A stretch of DNA of 64,000 nucleotides. Source: Bacteroidota bacterium (GTDB lineage Bacteria; Bacteroidota; Bacteroidia; Palsa-948). Under the pieces are notes generated by a model that saw only the letters and a list, made by a program, of their open reading frames with translations, was not told where the DNA came from and did not search any database. Below are positions 7,837-16,774 of this stretch, in pieces. The DNA is taken from contig JACQAL010000060.1 in NCBI GenBank assembly GCA_016195025.1, forward strand, positions 54,249 to 118,248, given 5' to 3'. Position 1 is the stretch's first letter, and each line of letters begins with the position of its first letter. Made by a program: the position numbers and the translations under genes.

Positions 7837-8274
7837 CTATTTCTTTTTCTTTGCAGTTGATTTTTTTGCTGCCGGTTTTTTTGCTGCCGGTTTTTTTGCT
7901 GCCGGTTTTTTTGCAGAAGTTTTCTTTGCTGCGGGCTTTGCCGTTTTTTTCGCAGCAGTTTTTTTCTCTGCCTTTTTTTCTTTATGCGCAGGTTCAACTG
8001 CCGGAACTTCAACAACAGGTTCAGAAACAATCTGCGGAACTTCTGCTGTGATTCCTTCCACCACAGGTTGAACGGTTTCCACTACAGGAACAGTTTCCAT
8101 CACCGGTTTTTTTACGATTGGTTCGGCAACTGCCTTTGGAAGTTCTTTTAATGTTTTCACCTTGCGCGATGGCGCTGACGGTCGAATTGTTTTTGATTTT
8201 TTACGAGGACGAGTAACACCTGTGGTGCCTCTCCAAATTTTTCCTCTGCGCGAGCGGATATCACCTTTTCCCAT
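7837..8274 (-). CDS. 30S ribosomal protein THX with histone H1-like tail
   Basis: The first 26 or so residues, MGKGDIRSRRGKIWRGTTG and VTRPRKK, are those of ribosomal protein THX (Thx/S31), normally a complete protein of 25-60 residues that sits in the 30S head. Here the protein runs to 145 residues. After a Val/Pro/Glu-rich linker (about 45-95) comes a Lys/Ala/Pro tail (about 96-145) with repeated AAKKP units like the tail of histone H1. Three copies of a 15-bp unit (at about 7866-7910) encode three KPAAK repeats. The tail could bind rRNA or DNA non-specifically; that is inference. Confidence 0.85.
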   Translation of the reverse strand: MGKGDIRSRRGKIWRGTTGVTRPRKKSKTIRPSAPSRKVKTLKELPKAVAEPIVKKPVMETVPVVETVQPVVEGITAEVPQIVSEPVVEVPAVEPAHKEKKAEKKTAAKKTAKPAAKKTSAKKPAAKKPAAKKPAAKKSTAKKKK

Positions 8275-8343
8275 TTGAAATATTTTTTAGTGAATTATTA
8301 ATTTGTTATAAGGACTGCGAATGTAGAAAAATCTGCCAATGGC

Positions 8344-9012
8344 TTACCTGGATTTCAGCAAAAAATCTTTTTCTAAAATTTCGCATTTGGGAATGGAATT
8401 TCTCAGCCATTGCAAGCGAATTTCAATTTCTTCTTCTTTTGTTACTTTCCACTTTATCTGGGATTTTTTCAAGCGGGAAGCAAGCGTGTATAATGTCACC
8501 GCTGCTGAAACCGAAATATTCAAACTCTCCGTAAATCCCACCATCGGAATTTTTACGAATGCATCTGCCTGCTCAAATGCTAATGGAGTAGCACCACGCA
8601 TTTCTGTTCCGAAGAAAAGCGCGGTTTTGTTTTCAATATTTAATTCTTCAATTGAACAATCGTTTTTATGCGGAGATGTGACAATGATTTTGTATCTTTT
8701 TTTTTTCAAGGACGAAATGCAATCAAAAGTATTTTCGGGTTTTGAATTATACTTATATATAGTAAGCCATTTGAGCGAGCCAAGTTCCACATCGGGGTTT
8801 GCTTCAAACTTATTTTGATTTTCTATGATGTGCACATCCTGAATTCCGAAACAATCGCACGAGCGCAAAACCGCTGCAGCATTGTGCGGCTGGTAAATAT
8901 CTTCGAGAACAAGAGTGAGATGGCGTGTGCGTTCAGCGATGACTTCATCAAAACGCTTCAAACGCTTTGCAGTAACAAAGCCGGAAAGATATTCCAACAA
9001 CTCTTTACTCAT
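8344..9012 (-). CDS. trmH: tRNA (Gm18) 2'-O-methyltransferase, SpoU family
   Basis: A SPOUT-fold RNA methyltransferase of 222 residues. I start at the ATG at 9012, which overlaps the upstream stop by one base (TAATG); a longer frame exists but runs into the agmatinase-family gene. Motif 1 is DIYQPHNAAAVLRSCDCFG, motif 2 is ALFFGTEMRGATP, and motif 3 is IPMVGFTESLNISVSAAVTLY, with the knot-forming N-x-S-V-S. The N-terminal helical extension and the 'TRHLTLVLEDIYQPHN' block match TrmH more than TrmL or RlmB. It modifies G18 of tRNA. Confidence 0.9.
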   Translation of the reverse strand: MSKELLEYLSGFVTAKRLKRFDEVIAERTRHLTLVLEDIYQPHNAAAVLRSCDCFGIQDVHIIENQNKFEANPDVELGSLKWLTIYKYNSKPENTFDCISSLKKKRYKIIVTSPHKNDCSIEELNIENKTALFFGTEMRGATPLAFEQADAFVKIPMVGFTESLNISVSAAVTLYTLASRLKKSQIKWKVTKEEEIEIRLQWLRNSIPKCEILEKDFLLKSR

Positions 9013-10070
9013 TAACTGAATTTTGCGAGTCCGTTTGAAACCGCAGTGAGATTGCACATTTTGAAAAGCATTCTTGCGCCAACGTTTCCGTTCCATTCAT
9101 CTTTTCCTGGCGCAACTTCATTCAAATCGAAACCAATAATTTTTTTTCCGCTCTTTACTACTTCTGTGATGAGATAAACTGCCTGCTCAAATTCCAATCC
9201 TCCGGGAACAGGCGTGCCGGTGTTAGGGCAAAGTTTCGGATCAAGCCCGTCAATATCAAAACTCAGATAAACTTTTTCCGGAAGTTCGGAAACAATTTCT
9301 TCGCAAATGTTTTTCCAGATTTTTCCTTCATATATTTCATTTTTCATCCTATAATCGAAAAAAGTTTTCACTCTGCCGTTTGAAGAATTAATAAGATTAT
9401 TTTCTTCTTCGCACCAGTCGCGGATTCCAACCTGAACTAATTTTTTTATTTGTGGAATCTTTAATACATTATACATAATCGAAGCGTGGGAATATTCAAA
9501 ACCTTCGTATGCTTTTCTCAAATCGCAGTGCGCGTCAATCTGCAGAATTCCAAACTCATTTTTTTCTACCAGCGCTTCCATAAAACCAAGAGGAGTGCTG
9601 TGGTCTCCGCCAACCAATCCGACAATTTTATTTTTCTGCAAATATTTTTTTGCTGATTCTTTCACCCAAGATTTTAATTCTTCACAACCTTTATTTACTT
9701 CAGCGCAGATTTTTTTCATTGCCGAGGTTTCGGTGGAAACTCCTTTTTCAATATTTCCAATATATTTCGAAGCAATTTTTCTGAGTGCGGAATTCTTTGC
9801 GGAAATCTTTTTTGAAATTTCTTCAATCGCTACGCCAATCTTCCAGGAATCTTTCACCAGCGGGTCAAACAAATCCACCTGCGCGGAAGCATCAAGGATT
9901 GCCTGCGGCCCTTTTGAAGTTCCATCGCTGTAGGAAACGGTAACATCCCATGGAACAGGAATTAAAATTATTTCTGCTTCATCAACCGTAAAGGGCAATC
10001 CAAAAATTCCGCTATTGACATCAGCAGGGCTATTTGGGTCGAATGATTTTATTTTTTCTATTTTGTTCAT
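9012..10070 (-). CDS. Agmatinase/arginase family ureohydrolase
   Basis: A binuclear manganese enzyme of 352 residues. The chosen ATG at 10070 overlaps the fmt stop (ATGA); an ATG at 10085 is also in frame. Metal-binding motifs are GGDHSTPLG, DAHCDLR and SFDIDGLDP, each with the expected His/Asp residues. The N-terminus (SFDPNSPADVNSGIFGLPF, PVPWDVTVSYSDGT) is like the Bacteroidota 'agmatinase family' proteins. It probably hydrolyses a guanidino compound such as agmatine. Formiminoglutamate is an alternative because histidine-degradation genes occur 15 kb away, although they are not linked in an operon. Confidence 0.85.
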   Translation of the reverse strand: MNKIEKIKSFDPNSPADVNSGIFGLPFTVDEAEIILIPVPWDVTVSYSDGTSKGPQAILDASAQVDLFDPLVKDSWKIGVAIEEISKKISAKNSALRKIASKYIGNIEKGVSTETSAMKKICAEVNKGCEELKSWVKESAKKYLQKNKIVGLVGGDHSTPLGFMEALVEKNEFGILQIDAHCDLRKAYEGFEYSHASIMYNVLKIPQIKKLVQVGIRDWCEEENNLINSSNGRVKTFFDYRMKNEIYEGKIWKNICEEIVSELPEKVYLSFDIDGLDPKLCPNTGTPVPGGLEFEQAVYLITEVVKSGKKIIGFDLNEVAPGKDEWNGNVGARMLFKMCNLTAVSNGLAKFS

Positions 10071-11020
10071 ACAATTATTTTCCAATCGCTGAGTGAAAAC
10101 CCTCTGAGAAATTCATCAATCTGCATTTTTTTTCTTCCTGCGAGCTGAAGTTCGATGAGGTTTATGAATCCGTCTTTCGCTGCAATCTTTGCAAAAGTTT
10201 TTCCATCGGTGTGAATGGAAGCAATTTCATTTTGATGCTGAAGAATTTCTTTTGAAGCTCGGAATATTTTCAAAGATAAAATTTCATTTTGTTTTTTTAT
10301 TTCTGTAAACGCAGTCGGATATGGACTTAATCCGCGAATGAAGTCATAAATTTCTTCTGCTGATTCTTTCCAGTTTATCCTGCAATCCTCCTTGAAAATT
10401 TTCGGGGCCGGTTTTAATTTCTCTCCGGGTTTAATAAAATCTTTTTGTTCCTGCGGAGTGTAATTTCCGGTTTCAATGGCGCGAACGGTTTTCAAAACCA
10501 AATCGGCTCCGTCTTTCATCAACCTCTCGTATAAATCTCCGGCAGTATCTTCTTCACGGATATTTTCTTTGGCGCGCAAAATTATTTTTCCGGTGTCAAT
10601 TTCCTTCTCCAGAAAAAATGTAGTAACACCGCTTTCCTTTTCCCCATTGATAATTGCCCAGTTAATCGGGGCCGCACCGCGATATTGAGGAAGCAATGAA
10701 GCGTGCAAATTGAAAGTTCCATTTTTCGGAAGAGAAAAAATTTCTTCGGGCATTTTACGGAATGCCACCACAACTCCCAAATCAGGATTTAATTCTTTCA
10801 ATTGCGAAATAAATTCTTCGCTTTTCAAATTTTCCGGCTGAAAAACTTTCAGATTTTTTTCGCGGGCGAATTCTTTTACTGCCGACATCTTTATTTCCAA
10901 TCCCCGTCCTGCTGGTTTATCAGGAGCTGTAACAATGCCAACAACATCATAATTATTTTTCATCAGCATATCAAGCGAGGCAACTGCAAATTCAGGGGTG
11001 CCGAAAAAAATAATCTTCAT
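10067..11020 (-). CDS. fmt: Methionyl-tRNA formyltransferase
   Basis: Formylates the initiator Met-tRNA using 10-formyl-tetrahydrofolate. The protein has 317 residues, the usual length. The catalytic triad of the family is present: N104 and H106 in FNLHASLLPQYRG and D142 in EKEIDTG. The N-terminal MKIIFFGTPEFAVASL and the folate-binding region are typical, and the C-terminal OB-fold domain (about 205-317) is complete. It is the third gene of a minus-strand run (rlmI-like, lipoprotein, fmt, agmatinase, trmH) and overlaps the next gene by ATGA. Confidence 0.96.
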   Translation of the reverse strand: MKIIFFGTPEFAVASLDMLMKNNYDVVGIVTAPDKPAGRGLEIKMSAVKEFAREKNLKVFQPENLKSEEFISQLKELNPDLGVVVAFRKMPEEIFSLPKNGTFNLHASLLPQYRGAAPINWAIINGEKESGVTTFFLEKEIDTGKIILRAKENIREEDTAGDLYERLMKDGADLVLKTVRAIETGNYTPQEQKDFIKPGEKLKPAPKIFKEDCRINWKESAEEIYDFIRGLSPYPTAFTEIKKQNEILSLKIFRASKEILQHQNEIASIHTDGKTFAKIAAKDGFINLIELQLAGRKKMQIDEFLRGFSLSDWKIIV

Positions 11021-11023
11021 AAA

Positions 11024-11407
11024 CTATCTTCTCAATTGAATATCGTTGAGGTCAACCACTTCTCCAGCCATACAAGTGCTCATAGTGCCTTTCTTAGGAG
11101 TGTATTTAATCCAGACATCAAGCCCGTCTTTTTTAAATTCTTCAGAAAGTTTTTTTGACGGCTCCAATTTTTTTCCGTCACCCAGTTGAATCATATAGCC
11201 ACAGCCGTCCACTTCATTGTAAACAACACGCGCCCTGATATAGCCCGCCTCGTAAAGCGCTTTTTGCTGCTCGCGAATTTTTTCAAGTTCTGCTTCCGAA
11301 TAAGCAGAAGAAGTTGTCGCAGAAGAAGTTTTTTTCTTGCAATGACAGGAAATAATTAAAAAGGAAAAATTAAAAATTAAAAAAGAAAACAAAAATACTT
11401 TTTTCAT
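11024..11407 (-). CDS. Hypothetical lipoprotein
   Basis: A 127-residue protein with a lipoprotein signal: a lysine start, a phenylalanine-rich hydrophobic stretch and the lipobox L-I-I-S-C at about 18-22. The ATG at 11407 is chosen because it begins this signal. The mature part has no family I recognise. It contains YEAGYIRARVVYNEVDGCGYMIQLGDGKKLEP and DVWIKYTPKKGTMSTC, probably a small beta domain with paired cysteines. It ends three bases before fmt, so the two are likely co-transcribed. The signal-peptide DNA is built from AT-rich ATTTTTAATTTT units also used in the M1 peptidase gene. Confidence 0.75.
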   Translation of the reverse strand: MKKVFLFSFLIFNFSFLIISCHCKKKTSSATTSSAYSEAELEKIREQQKALYEAGYIRARVVYNEVDGCGYMIQLGDGKKLEPSKKLSEEFKKDGLDVWIKYTPKKGTMSTCMAGEVVDLNDIQLRR

Positions 11408-11444
11408 CAAAAAATGTTTTGTCAAACTTACGAAGAAAGAATGT

Positions 11445-12644
11445 TCATTCGACAAAAAGTACAAGCCCTTTCAGGTATTCCCCTTCGGGATGAAAAATGC
11501 TGGCGGAATGGTCGGGTGCTTGCGAAAGGTGATGAAGTATGCGTACATTTCTTTTTGTAACAATAGCGGCAGATAAAATTGTTTTCTCAAACAAATCGCG
11601 GCTGATTACCTGCGAACAGGAAAAGGTAAAAATAATTCCTCCGCTTTTAATTTGCATGAACGCTTCGGTGTTTAATCTTTTATAGCCCATCACTGCGTTG
11701 TGCCGCACATTGTGATGCTTTGCAAAAGCAGGCGGATCAAGAATCATTACATCATAAAAATTTTTCTTTTCCTTAATGAAATCAAAAACATCGGAGCAGT
11801 AATGCGCTCCTTCAAACTTTCCGGCTTCGGGAGAAACATTTAACTGGAAGTTTTTTTTCACCAAATCAATTGCGCGCTTTGAACTATCCACGGAATGAAT
11901 GAGCTTTGCTCCGGCATTCATCGCGTAAATTGAAAATGCTCCGGTATAACAAAAAGCATTCAGAACAGTTTTTCCTTCGCAATAACGTGCGAGCAATTGG
12001 CGATTCTCACGCTGATCAAGAAAAAATCCTGTCTTTTGCCCGCTCTTCCAGTCAATCCAGAAATTCAAATCATTTTCTTTTACGGTGTGATGTTCTTCTT
12101 CTCCTTTCCCGAAAACATATTCATTTTTTATTCCTTCTGCAAATTTTTTAGGAAGCGTTTCGGCACTTTTATCGAAAACCGCTATGAGTTTATCTTCGTA
12201 AACTTCTTTGAGCGCTTCCACAATTTCTTTTTTTGCTAAATACATTCCGATGGAATGGCACTGCATCACGCAAGTGCCATTATAATAATCCACAATAAGC
12301 CCCGGCATTCCATCGCCTTCTGCATAAATCAGGCGATAACAATTCGTGCGGGGATTATCGGTGAGCCCGATTGACTTTCTGAAATCATAGGCGCTCTGAA
12401 TTTTTTCGCGCCAGAAATCTTTGGTGGGTTCAACTTTAGTGAAAGAGAAAATCCGAACAGCAATACTTGAATCCTGGTAATGACCAATGCCGAGAAATTC
12501 ATCCTTATTATCATACACCGCCACCACATCTCCGTCTTTGGCTTCGCCTTTAATTTTTTTAATGGCGCCCGAAAAAACCCAGGGGTGAAACCTTCGAAGC
12601 GATTGGTCTTTGCCAGAAGAGAGAATTATTGTGGGATAATTCAT
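11445..12644 (-). CDS. Class I rRNA cytosine-C5 methyltransferase, RlmI-like
   Basis: A 399-residue SAM-dependent enzyme. An N-terminal PUA domain (about 1-80, IILSSGKDQSLRRFHPWVFSGAI) is followed by an RlmI/YccW-type central domain and a Rossmann methyltransferase. SAM motif I is TVLNAFCYTGAFSIYA, motif IV is MILDPPAFAK, and a conserved TFSCSQ carries the cysteine of m5C enzymes. RlmI methylates C1962 of 23S rRNA in E. coli; family relatives can differ in target. The start is ATG 12644, since the three codons before it depend on a TTG. It is the first gene of the minus-strand run. Confidence 0.88.
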   Translation of the reverse strand: MNYPTIILSSGKDQSLRRFHPWVFSGAIKKIKGEAKDGDVVAVYDNKDEFLGIGHYQDSSIAVRIFSFTKVEPTKDFWREKIQSAYDFRKSIGLTDNPRTNCYRLIYAEGDGMPGLIVDYYNGTCVMQCHSIGMYLAKKEIVEALKEVYEDKLIAVFDKSAETLPKKFAEGIKNEYVFGKGEEEHHTVKENDLNFWIDWKSGQKTGFFLDQRENRQLLARYCEGKTVLNAFCYTGAFSIYAMNAGAKLIHSVDSSKRAIDLVKKNFQLNVSPEAGKFEGAHYCSDVFDFIKEKKNFYDVMILDPPAFAKHHNVRHNAVMGYKRLNTEAFMQIKSGGIIFTFSCSQVISRDLFEKTILSAAIVTKRNVRILHHLSQAPDHSASIFHPEGEYLKGLVLFVE

Positions 12645-12691
12645 GGTTCGCAAAGGTAATTTTTTGGTTACGGGAAGAAATTAGGTAAAAA

Positions 12692-12720
12692 TTTGCTCAA
12701 TTAAAAATTTATTACATTTG
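12692..12720 (+). promoter_or_regulatory. Bacteroidota-type promoter for the 12750 gene
   Basis: TTTG at 12692-12695 and TACATTTG at 12713-12720 are separated by 17 bases. This fits the primary sigma pattern of Bacteroidota (TTTG or TTG, 17-23 bases, TAnnTTTG). The expected start of transcription is near 12727, giving a leader of about 23 bases. Confidence 0.7.
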
Positions 12721-12749
12721 CCGTTAAATTTATAAACGACTGCAACCCA

Positions 12750-13658
12750 ATGAAAAAATTATTCCTGTTTGCCAATGCAATTGCCCTGGCATTTTTTATT
12801 TCCTCCTGCGGAAACCAAAAAGAAAATGCTGAAAACACTTCTGCAGACACAACCGCTGCCGTTGATTCTTCAGCCATGAAATCCGCTACTTCTGAGCAAC
12901 CGGAAGAATATATTTCCATTCCGGCACCCGATGAAATGTTTTCATTCATGAAAGCCATAGGCGGAGAAGGAAAAAGCACTGCCTATCTTAACAATCCCGA
13001 CAACCTCAAAAATTATGTGGACACCAAATCCAAAGCGCTCAACTTTGGAATTTATGCTACCGATTTTCTTTATTGCTCCACGTTTGATTACGGTTCTGAA
13101 GGGCTTAAATATTTTGTGAACGTGAAAAAATTAGGAGATGAACTGGGAATTTCAGGAGTCATCAGCGAGGCAACTGCCGACCGCATCAAAAAGAACATAG
13201 GAAAAAATGATTCGCTCACCGATATTTCAAACACCTTGTACTTTTCCGCAGTTTCAGAATTGGAAAAAAGCGATAAGGCAGGCGTGCTCTCGCTTGTAAT
13301 CACTGGCGGATGGGTGGAAAGCATGAACCTTGTAACCAACATGGTGAAAAAATATAAAGCCGACAATCCGGCAATTGACCGAATTGCAGAACAAAAATAT
13401 ACACTCGATAATTTAATTGCCTACCTTGACAAAAGTAAATCGGATGCAAATGTATCGGCTGTGATAGGGCAACTGAATGAATTAAAAGGAGTGTATGATC
13501 AATTAAAAGAAGAATCAACCAAAGGCGCAGTTTCCACCAATAAAAAAGGAAAAAAAGTTTTGGGAGGCGGAACAAAAATCAGCATCACCGAAGCGCAGTA
13601 TAAAGCAATTTCAGAAAAAGTAAAAAGCATTCACGATAGTTTCACAATGGCAAAATAA
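12750..13658 (+). CDS. Hypothetical lipoprotein
   Basis: A 302-residue exported protein. The signal MKKLFLFANAIALAFFISSC ends in a lipobox, so the cysteine at position 20 should be lipidated. A low-complexity Ser/Thr/Ala/Glu spacer (about 21-50) follows, then a mostly helical domain with many lysines (LSLVITGGWVESMNLVTNMVKKY, YLDKSKSDANVSAVIGQLNELKGVYDQLKEE). I recall similar lipoproteins in Bacteroidota but no function. It has its own promoter and may be co-transcribed with the exported protein 26 bases downstream. Confidence 0.8.
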   Translation: MKKLFLFANAIALAFFISSCGNQKENAENTSADTTAAVDSSAMKSATSEQPEEYISIPAPDEMFSFMKAIGGEGKSTAYLNNPDNLKNYVDTKSKALNFGIYATDFLYCSTFDYGSEGLKYFVNVKKLGDELGISGVISEATADRIKKNIGKNDSLTDISNTLYFSAVSELEKSDKAGVLSLVITGGWVESMNLVTNMVKKYKADNPAIDRIAEQKYTLDNLIAYLDKSKSDANVSAVIGQLNELKGVYDQLKEESTKGAVSTNKKGKKVLGGGTKISITEAQYKAISEKVKSIHDSFTMAK

Positions 13659-13684
13659 TTTTTAACGCAATAAAAAAAAATACC

Positions 13685-14191
13685 ATGAAGAAGTTACTTG
13701 CAATTTCATTCACGCTGATATTCGGATTATCAGCATTCACATTAATGGCGCAGCGTTACGGAGGCGTTCCAAAAGTTGCTGCCGCAAATCCCTGCCAGGA
13801 CTTTCACAGAAAATCCTGCATGCGTTCGCCCGATGATGGTTTTTCTTATAATGGCCAATCGCGAAGCGGGTTGTTTGCCAAAGGACAGCAATCTACTATA
13901 AAGTGTGTCTTTTATAAGGGAATGGATTATCATGTTTCGGTTTGCACCGAAGAACAAACACCGGCAAACTTTACTATTAAAGACGCAAAGACCGGAGAAG
14001 TTTTATATGACAACACCGCAGATAACAACACGCAGGAAATCCAAATCACGAATGAAAACACCCGCGCTGTAAACATACAGGTTGTCCTTCCCGGAGAAAA
14101 TGAAAAGAAAAAAGACATGGTGAAAGGGCAGGAAGGAATGTGCGCAGGATTATTGATTGAGCACCGCAGAAGCGATAAGACCGGTTTCTAA
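13685..14191 (+). CDS. Hypothetical exported protein
   Basis: A 168-residue protein with a clear Sec signal peptide, MKKLLAISFTLIFGLSAFTL with cleavage probably after MAQ. The mature domain has four cysteines (CQDFHRKSC, IKCVFYKG, VCTEEQ) and a beta-rich middle (FTIKDAKTGEVLYDNT). The layout suggests a small periplasmic or surface beta-sandwich. I do not recognise a named family. It shares orientation with the lipoprotein gene 26 bases upstream and converges on mpg, overlapping it by four bases. Its probable terminator lies inside mpg. Confidence 0.78.
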   Translation: MKKLLAISFTLIFGLSAFTLMAQRYGGVPKVAAANPCQDFHRKSCMRSPDDGFSYNGQSRSGLFAKGQQSTIKCVFYKGMDYHVSVCTEEQTPANFTIKDAKTGEVLYDNTADNNTQEIQITNENTRAVNIQVVLPGENEKKKDMVKGQEGMCAGLLIEHRRSDKTGF

Positions 14192-14757
14192 AGTTTCGCA
14201 ACAAACCTATAAGGCAATAACGCATCAGCCCCTGCATAGTTAACTCCTATGCGGGGGTTTTTTGTTATATCAGAAATTTTATTTCCTCTTTCCTCAATCC
14301 AGATTTTTTTTCCAAGCAAGGTTTCTCCTGTGTGAAAAGTTTTTATTCCCAATGCCTGCGAAACTGTTCCCGGACCGTTGCAAATTTTTTCATCCGCTTT
14401 TTTCTTGTTTCTTCTTTTCAATATGAGCGGAATTCCTTCATAAGGTTTTATTGCACGAATCAGAACAGCATGCGGAATATTTTTTTGATTCGTTACCACA
14501 TTAAAAAGGTGATGCATTCCATAGCAGAAATAAACATACGATGTGCCGCCAATGGAATACATGATTTCGGTTCGCTCCGTTCTTCTTCCGCCAAATGCAT
14601 GCGAAGCGCGGTCGGTGATGCCTGCGTATGCTTCGGTTTCAGTAATGATTCCTGCAGTGAGTTTTCCATTCACTTTTGTGAACAAAACTTTTCCCAAAAG
14701 TTCTTTCGCAATCTGTACCACATCTTTTCTTGTATAAAAATCTCTTTGCAATTTCAT
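14188..14757 (-). CDS. mpg: DNA-3-methyladenine glycosylase (AAG/MPG family)
   Basis: Base-excision repair enzyme that removes alkylated purines. At 189 residues it has the standard short bacterial length. Family landmarks are LARELLGK-like QIAKELLGKVL, the catalytic-region ITETEAYAG with its glutamate, RASHAFGGRRTERTEIMY, GTSYVYFCYGMHHLFNVV, and the C-terminal NPRIGVNYAG. The start overlaps the recQ stop (ATGA), so recQ and mpg form a repair operon. The last 20 codons coincide with a terminator-like hairpin that would serve the convergent gene. Confidence 0.95.
   Translation of the reverse strand: MKLQRDFYTRKDVVQIAKELLGKVLFTKVNGKLTAGIITETEAYAGITDRASHAFGGRRTERTEIMYSIGGTSYVYFCYGMHHLFNVVTNQKNIPHAVLIRAIKPYEGIPLILKRRNKKKADEKICNGPGTVSQALGIKTFHTGETLLGKKIWIEERGNKISDITKNPRIGVNYAGADALLPYRFVAKL
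14229..14263 (+). terminator. Intrinsic terminator embedded in the mpg 3' coding end
   Basis: CCCCTGCATAG at 14229-14239 pairs with CTATGCGGGGG at 14247-14257, with one mismatch and a seven-base loop, followed by six T. It is oriented to stop transcription of the exported-protein gene ending at 14191. The same bases encode the conserved NPRIGVNYAGADA segment of mpg on the other strand. Confidence 0.75.
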
Positions 14758-16658
14758 TTATGCCACATTAAATTACTCGAATCATCATAAATTAATTTTT
14801 CATTGTCAATCAGCCATTGAACCACTTTAATGGTTTTATCTTCCTGTGAATTTTTTACCGAGTTGACCAGCGCATTCAGCGGAAGAGATTTTTCTTCAAG
14901 AAGTTTTTTCACCTGTTCTGTCACGGTTTCAAATTCCAGATTGCTCAGTTCAAGTTTATTTCTTTCCAGGCAGAAATCACAAACCCCGCAGCGGTACGAA
15001 TCCGTTTCTCCAAAATAACCGAGCAGCATCTGGCTGCGGCATTTTGTTTTTGATTCTGTGTAGTGAAGCATTCCCTCCATTCGTTCTTTCGCTTTTTCTT
15101 TTCGCTTTTGCAGAGTTTCCTGCGAGATATGAATTTCTTTCGCGTCAATTCTTTCGGTAAGAAAGGTAAGTTGCGGCATTTCTGTTTGCGGAATGTAGGA
15201 AATGATTTCTTTTTTCCGAAGTTCATCCAGAAACTTTTTTGTTTGCTCCATTGATTTTTCAAATCGTTTTGCAATTTCATTTTCAGAAATTTTTACAAAG
15301 CCATCGAACAACCCGGAATAAGAACGAAGCAGCAATTTGATGAACTCATCGTACTGCACTTGTTCCACCTGGAATTTATACAATCCTTCCTTATTAATAA
15401 GAAAATGAATGCGCGATGGCTGATGAAATCCATCCGATAAAACAATATATCCTTCCTTCTCTAAAAATTTCAGGCAGTTGAAAGCGATGAGGTGATTCAG
15501 ATTATAGCGCGAACAAAAATCGCTGATGTCAAATTCAAAGGTGGCGCCTTGCCCCGCTCCAACCGGGAGTTGAAAATAATTTGCAAGCGCCTGATACGTT
15601 TTTTTTATTTCACCGAGCGGAGGGAAACTGGTTTCAAAATTATGCTTCATCTCAATTTTATCGGAATCGTTGTGAAGAAGAATTGCAAAAGATTTTTTTT
15701 CATCCCTTCCTCCCCTTCCTGCCTCCTGGAAATAGGATTCGAGGCAATCGGGCAAATCCATGTGAACCACAAAGCGCACATCGGGCTTGTCAATTCCCAT
15801 TCCGAAAGCGTTGGTGCAGACAATAACTCTTGTTTTGTTTGTAATCCATGCCTCCTGTTTTGCATCGCGCATTTGCGAATCAAGACCTGCGTGATAAAAA
15901 TCAGAAGCAATTTTATTTCTCAGGAGAAAACCGGCAATCTCCTGGGTTTTTTTCCGGTTGCGCACATACACAATTCCTGTTCCCGAAATTTTAGTTGCAA
16001 TTTTCAGAAGACGGTTCATCTTGTCTTCTTCTTTCACCACCACATAAGCAAGATTTTTCCGCTCAAAACTTTTTTTCAGAAGATTTTCTTTTTTGAATAA
16101 AAGTTTTTGCTGAATGTCTTTTGCAACTTCGGGCGTGGCAGTGGCGGTGAGCGCAAGAACCGGAACTTTCGGATGAAGTTCACGCAGTTCGGCAATCTTT
16201 AAATAACTCGGGCGGAAATCATAACCCCACTGCGAAATGCAATGCGATTCATCCACTGCAATCAGGTTCACTTTCATTTTCTGAATTCTCAGTTTCGCAA
16301 TGTCAGTTTCCAACCGTTCGGGAGAGCAGTAAAGAAATTTATAACCGCCATACACGCAATTGTCAAATGCAATGTCAATTTCCTCGCGTCTCATTCCCGA
16401 AGTAATTGCAATGGCTTTTATTCCTTTCGCTTTGAGATTTTCCACCTGGTCTTTCATGAGCGCAATGAGCGGAGAAATTACAATGCAGATTCCTTCTCTG
16501 GCAAGCGCGGGCACCTGAAAGCAAATTGATTTTCCTCCGCCTGTGGGCATGAGCGCGAGCGTATCGTTTCCTGCGAGAATGGAATGGATGATGTCTTCCT
16601 GCAGCGGGCGAAAATGCGAATAGCCCCAATGCTTCAGAAGGATTTGGTGAATAGTCAT
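14754..16658 (-). CDS. recQ: ATP-dependent DNA helicase RecQ
   Basis: A 3'-5' helicase of 634 residues. Walker A is MPTGGGKS with K43, and the DEAH-type box is DESH at 136-139. Further motifs are GMGIDKPDVRFVVHMDLP and the arginine finger QEAGRGGRDE. The RQC zinc site is present as CRSQMLLGYFG and CGVCDFC at about 545-575. The C-terminal tail is not an obvious HRDC domain, so this is a RecQ of the short bacteroidal kind. It acts in recombination and replication restart, and is the first gene of a recQ-mpg pair. Confidence 0.95.
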   Translation of the reverse strand: MTIHQILLKHWGYSHFRPLQEDIIHSILAGNDTLALMPTGGGKSICFQVPALAREGICIVISPLIALMKDQVENLKAKGIKAIAITSGMRREEIDIAFDNCVYGGYKFLYCSPERLETDIAKLRIQKMKVNLIAVDESHCISQWGYDFRPSYLKIAELRELHPKVPVLALTATATPEVAKDIQQKLLFKKENLLKKSFERKNLAYVVVKEEDKMNRLLKIATKISGTGIVYVRNRKKTQEIAGFLLRNKIASDFYHAGLDSQMRDAKQEAWITNKTRVIVCTNAFGMGIDKPDVRFVVHMDLPDCLESYFQEAGRGGRDEKKSFAILLHNDSDKIEMKHNFETSFPPLGEIKKTYQALANYFQLPVGAGQGATFEFDISDFCSRYNLNHLIAFNCLKFLEKEGYIVLSDGFHQPSRIHFLINKEGLYKFQVEQVQYDEFIKLLLRSYSGLFDGFVKISENEIAKRFEKSMEQTKKFLDELRKKEIISYIPQTEMPQLTFLTERIDAKEIHISQETLQKRKEKAKERMEGMLHYTESKTKCRSQMLLGYFGETDSYRCGVCDFCLERNKLELSNLEFETVTEQVKKLLEEKSLPLNALVNSVKNSQEDKTIKVVQWLIDNEKLIYDDSSNLMWHK

Positions 16659-16774
16659 GCGCGATTCAAATATACGAATGACATGCGAATGATGCGAATA
16701 TTATCAAGTGAAGAAGATTGTGAAGGAATGAATGTTTTAGTTTTTTATCTTTGCAATATAATTATTTCTGACCT

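Noticed and set aside
15492..16100. 202-codon plus-strand ORF
   Set aside because: It lies wholly inside recQ in antisense and its residues (Cys, Phe, His rich) are not protein-like.
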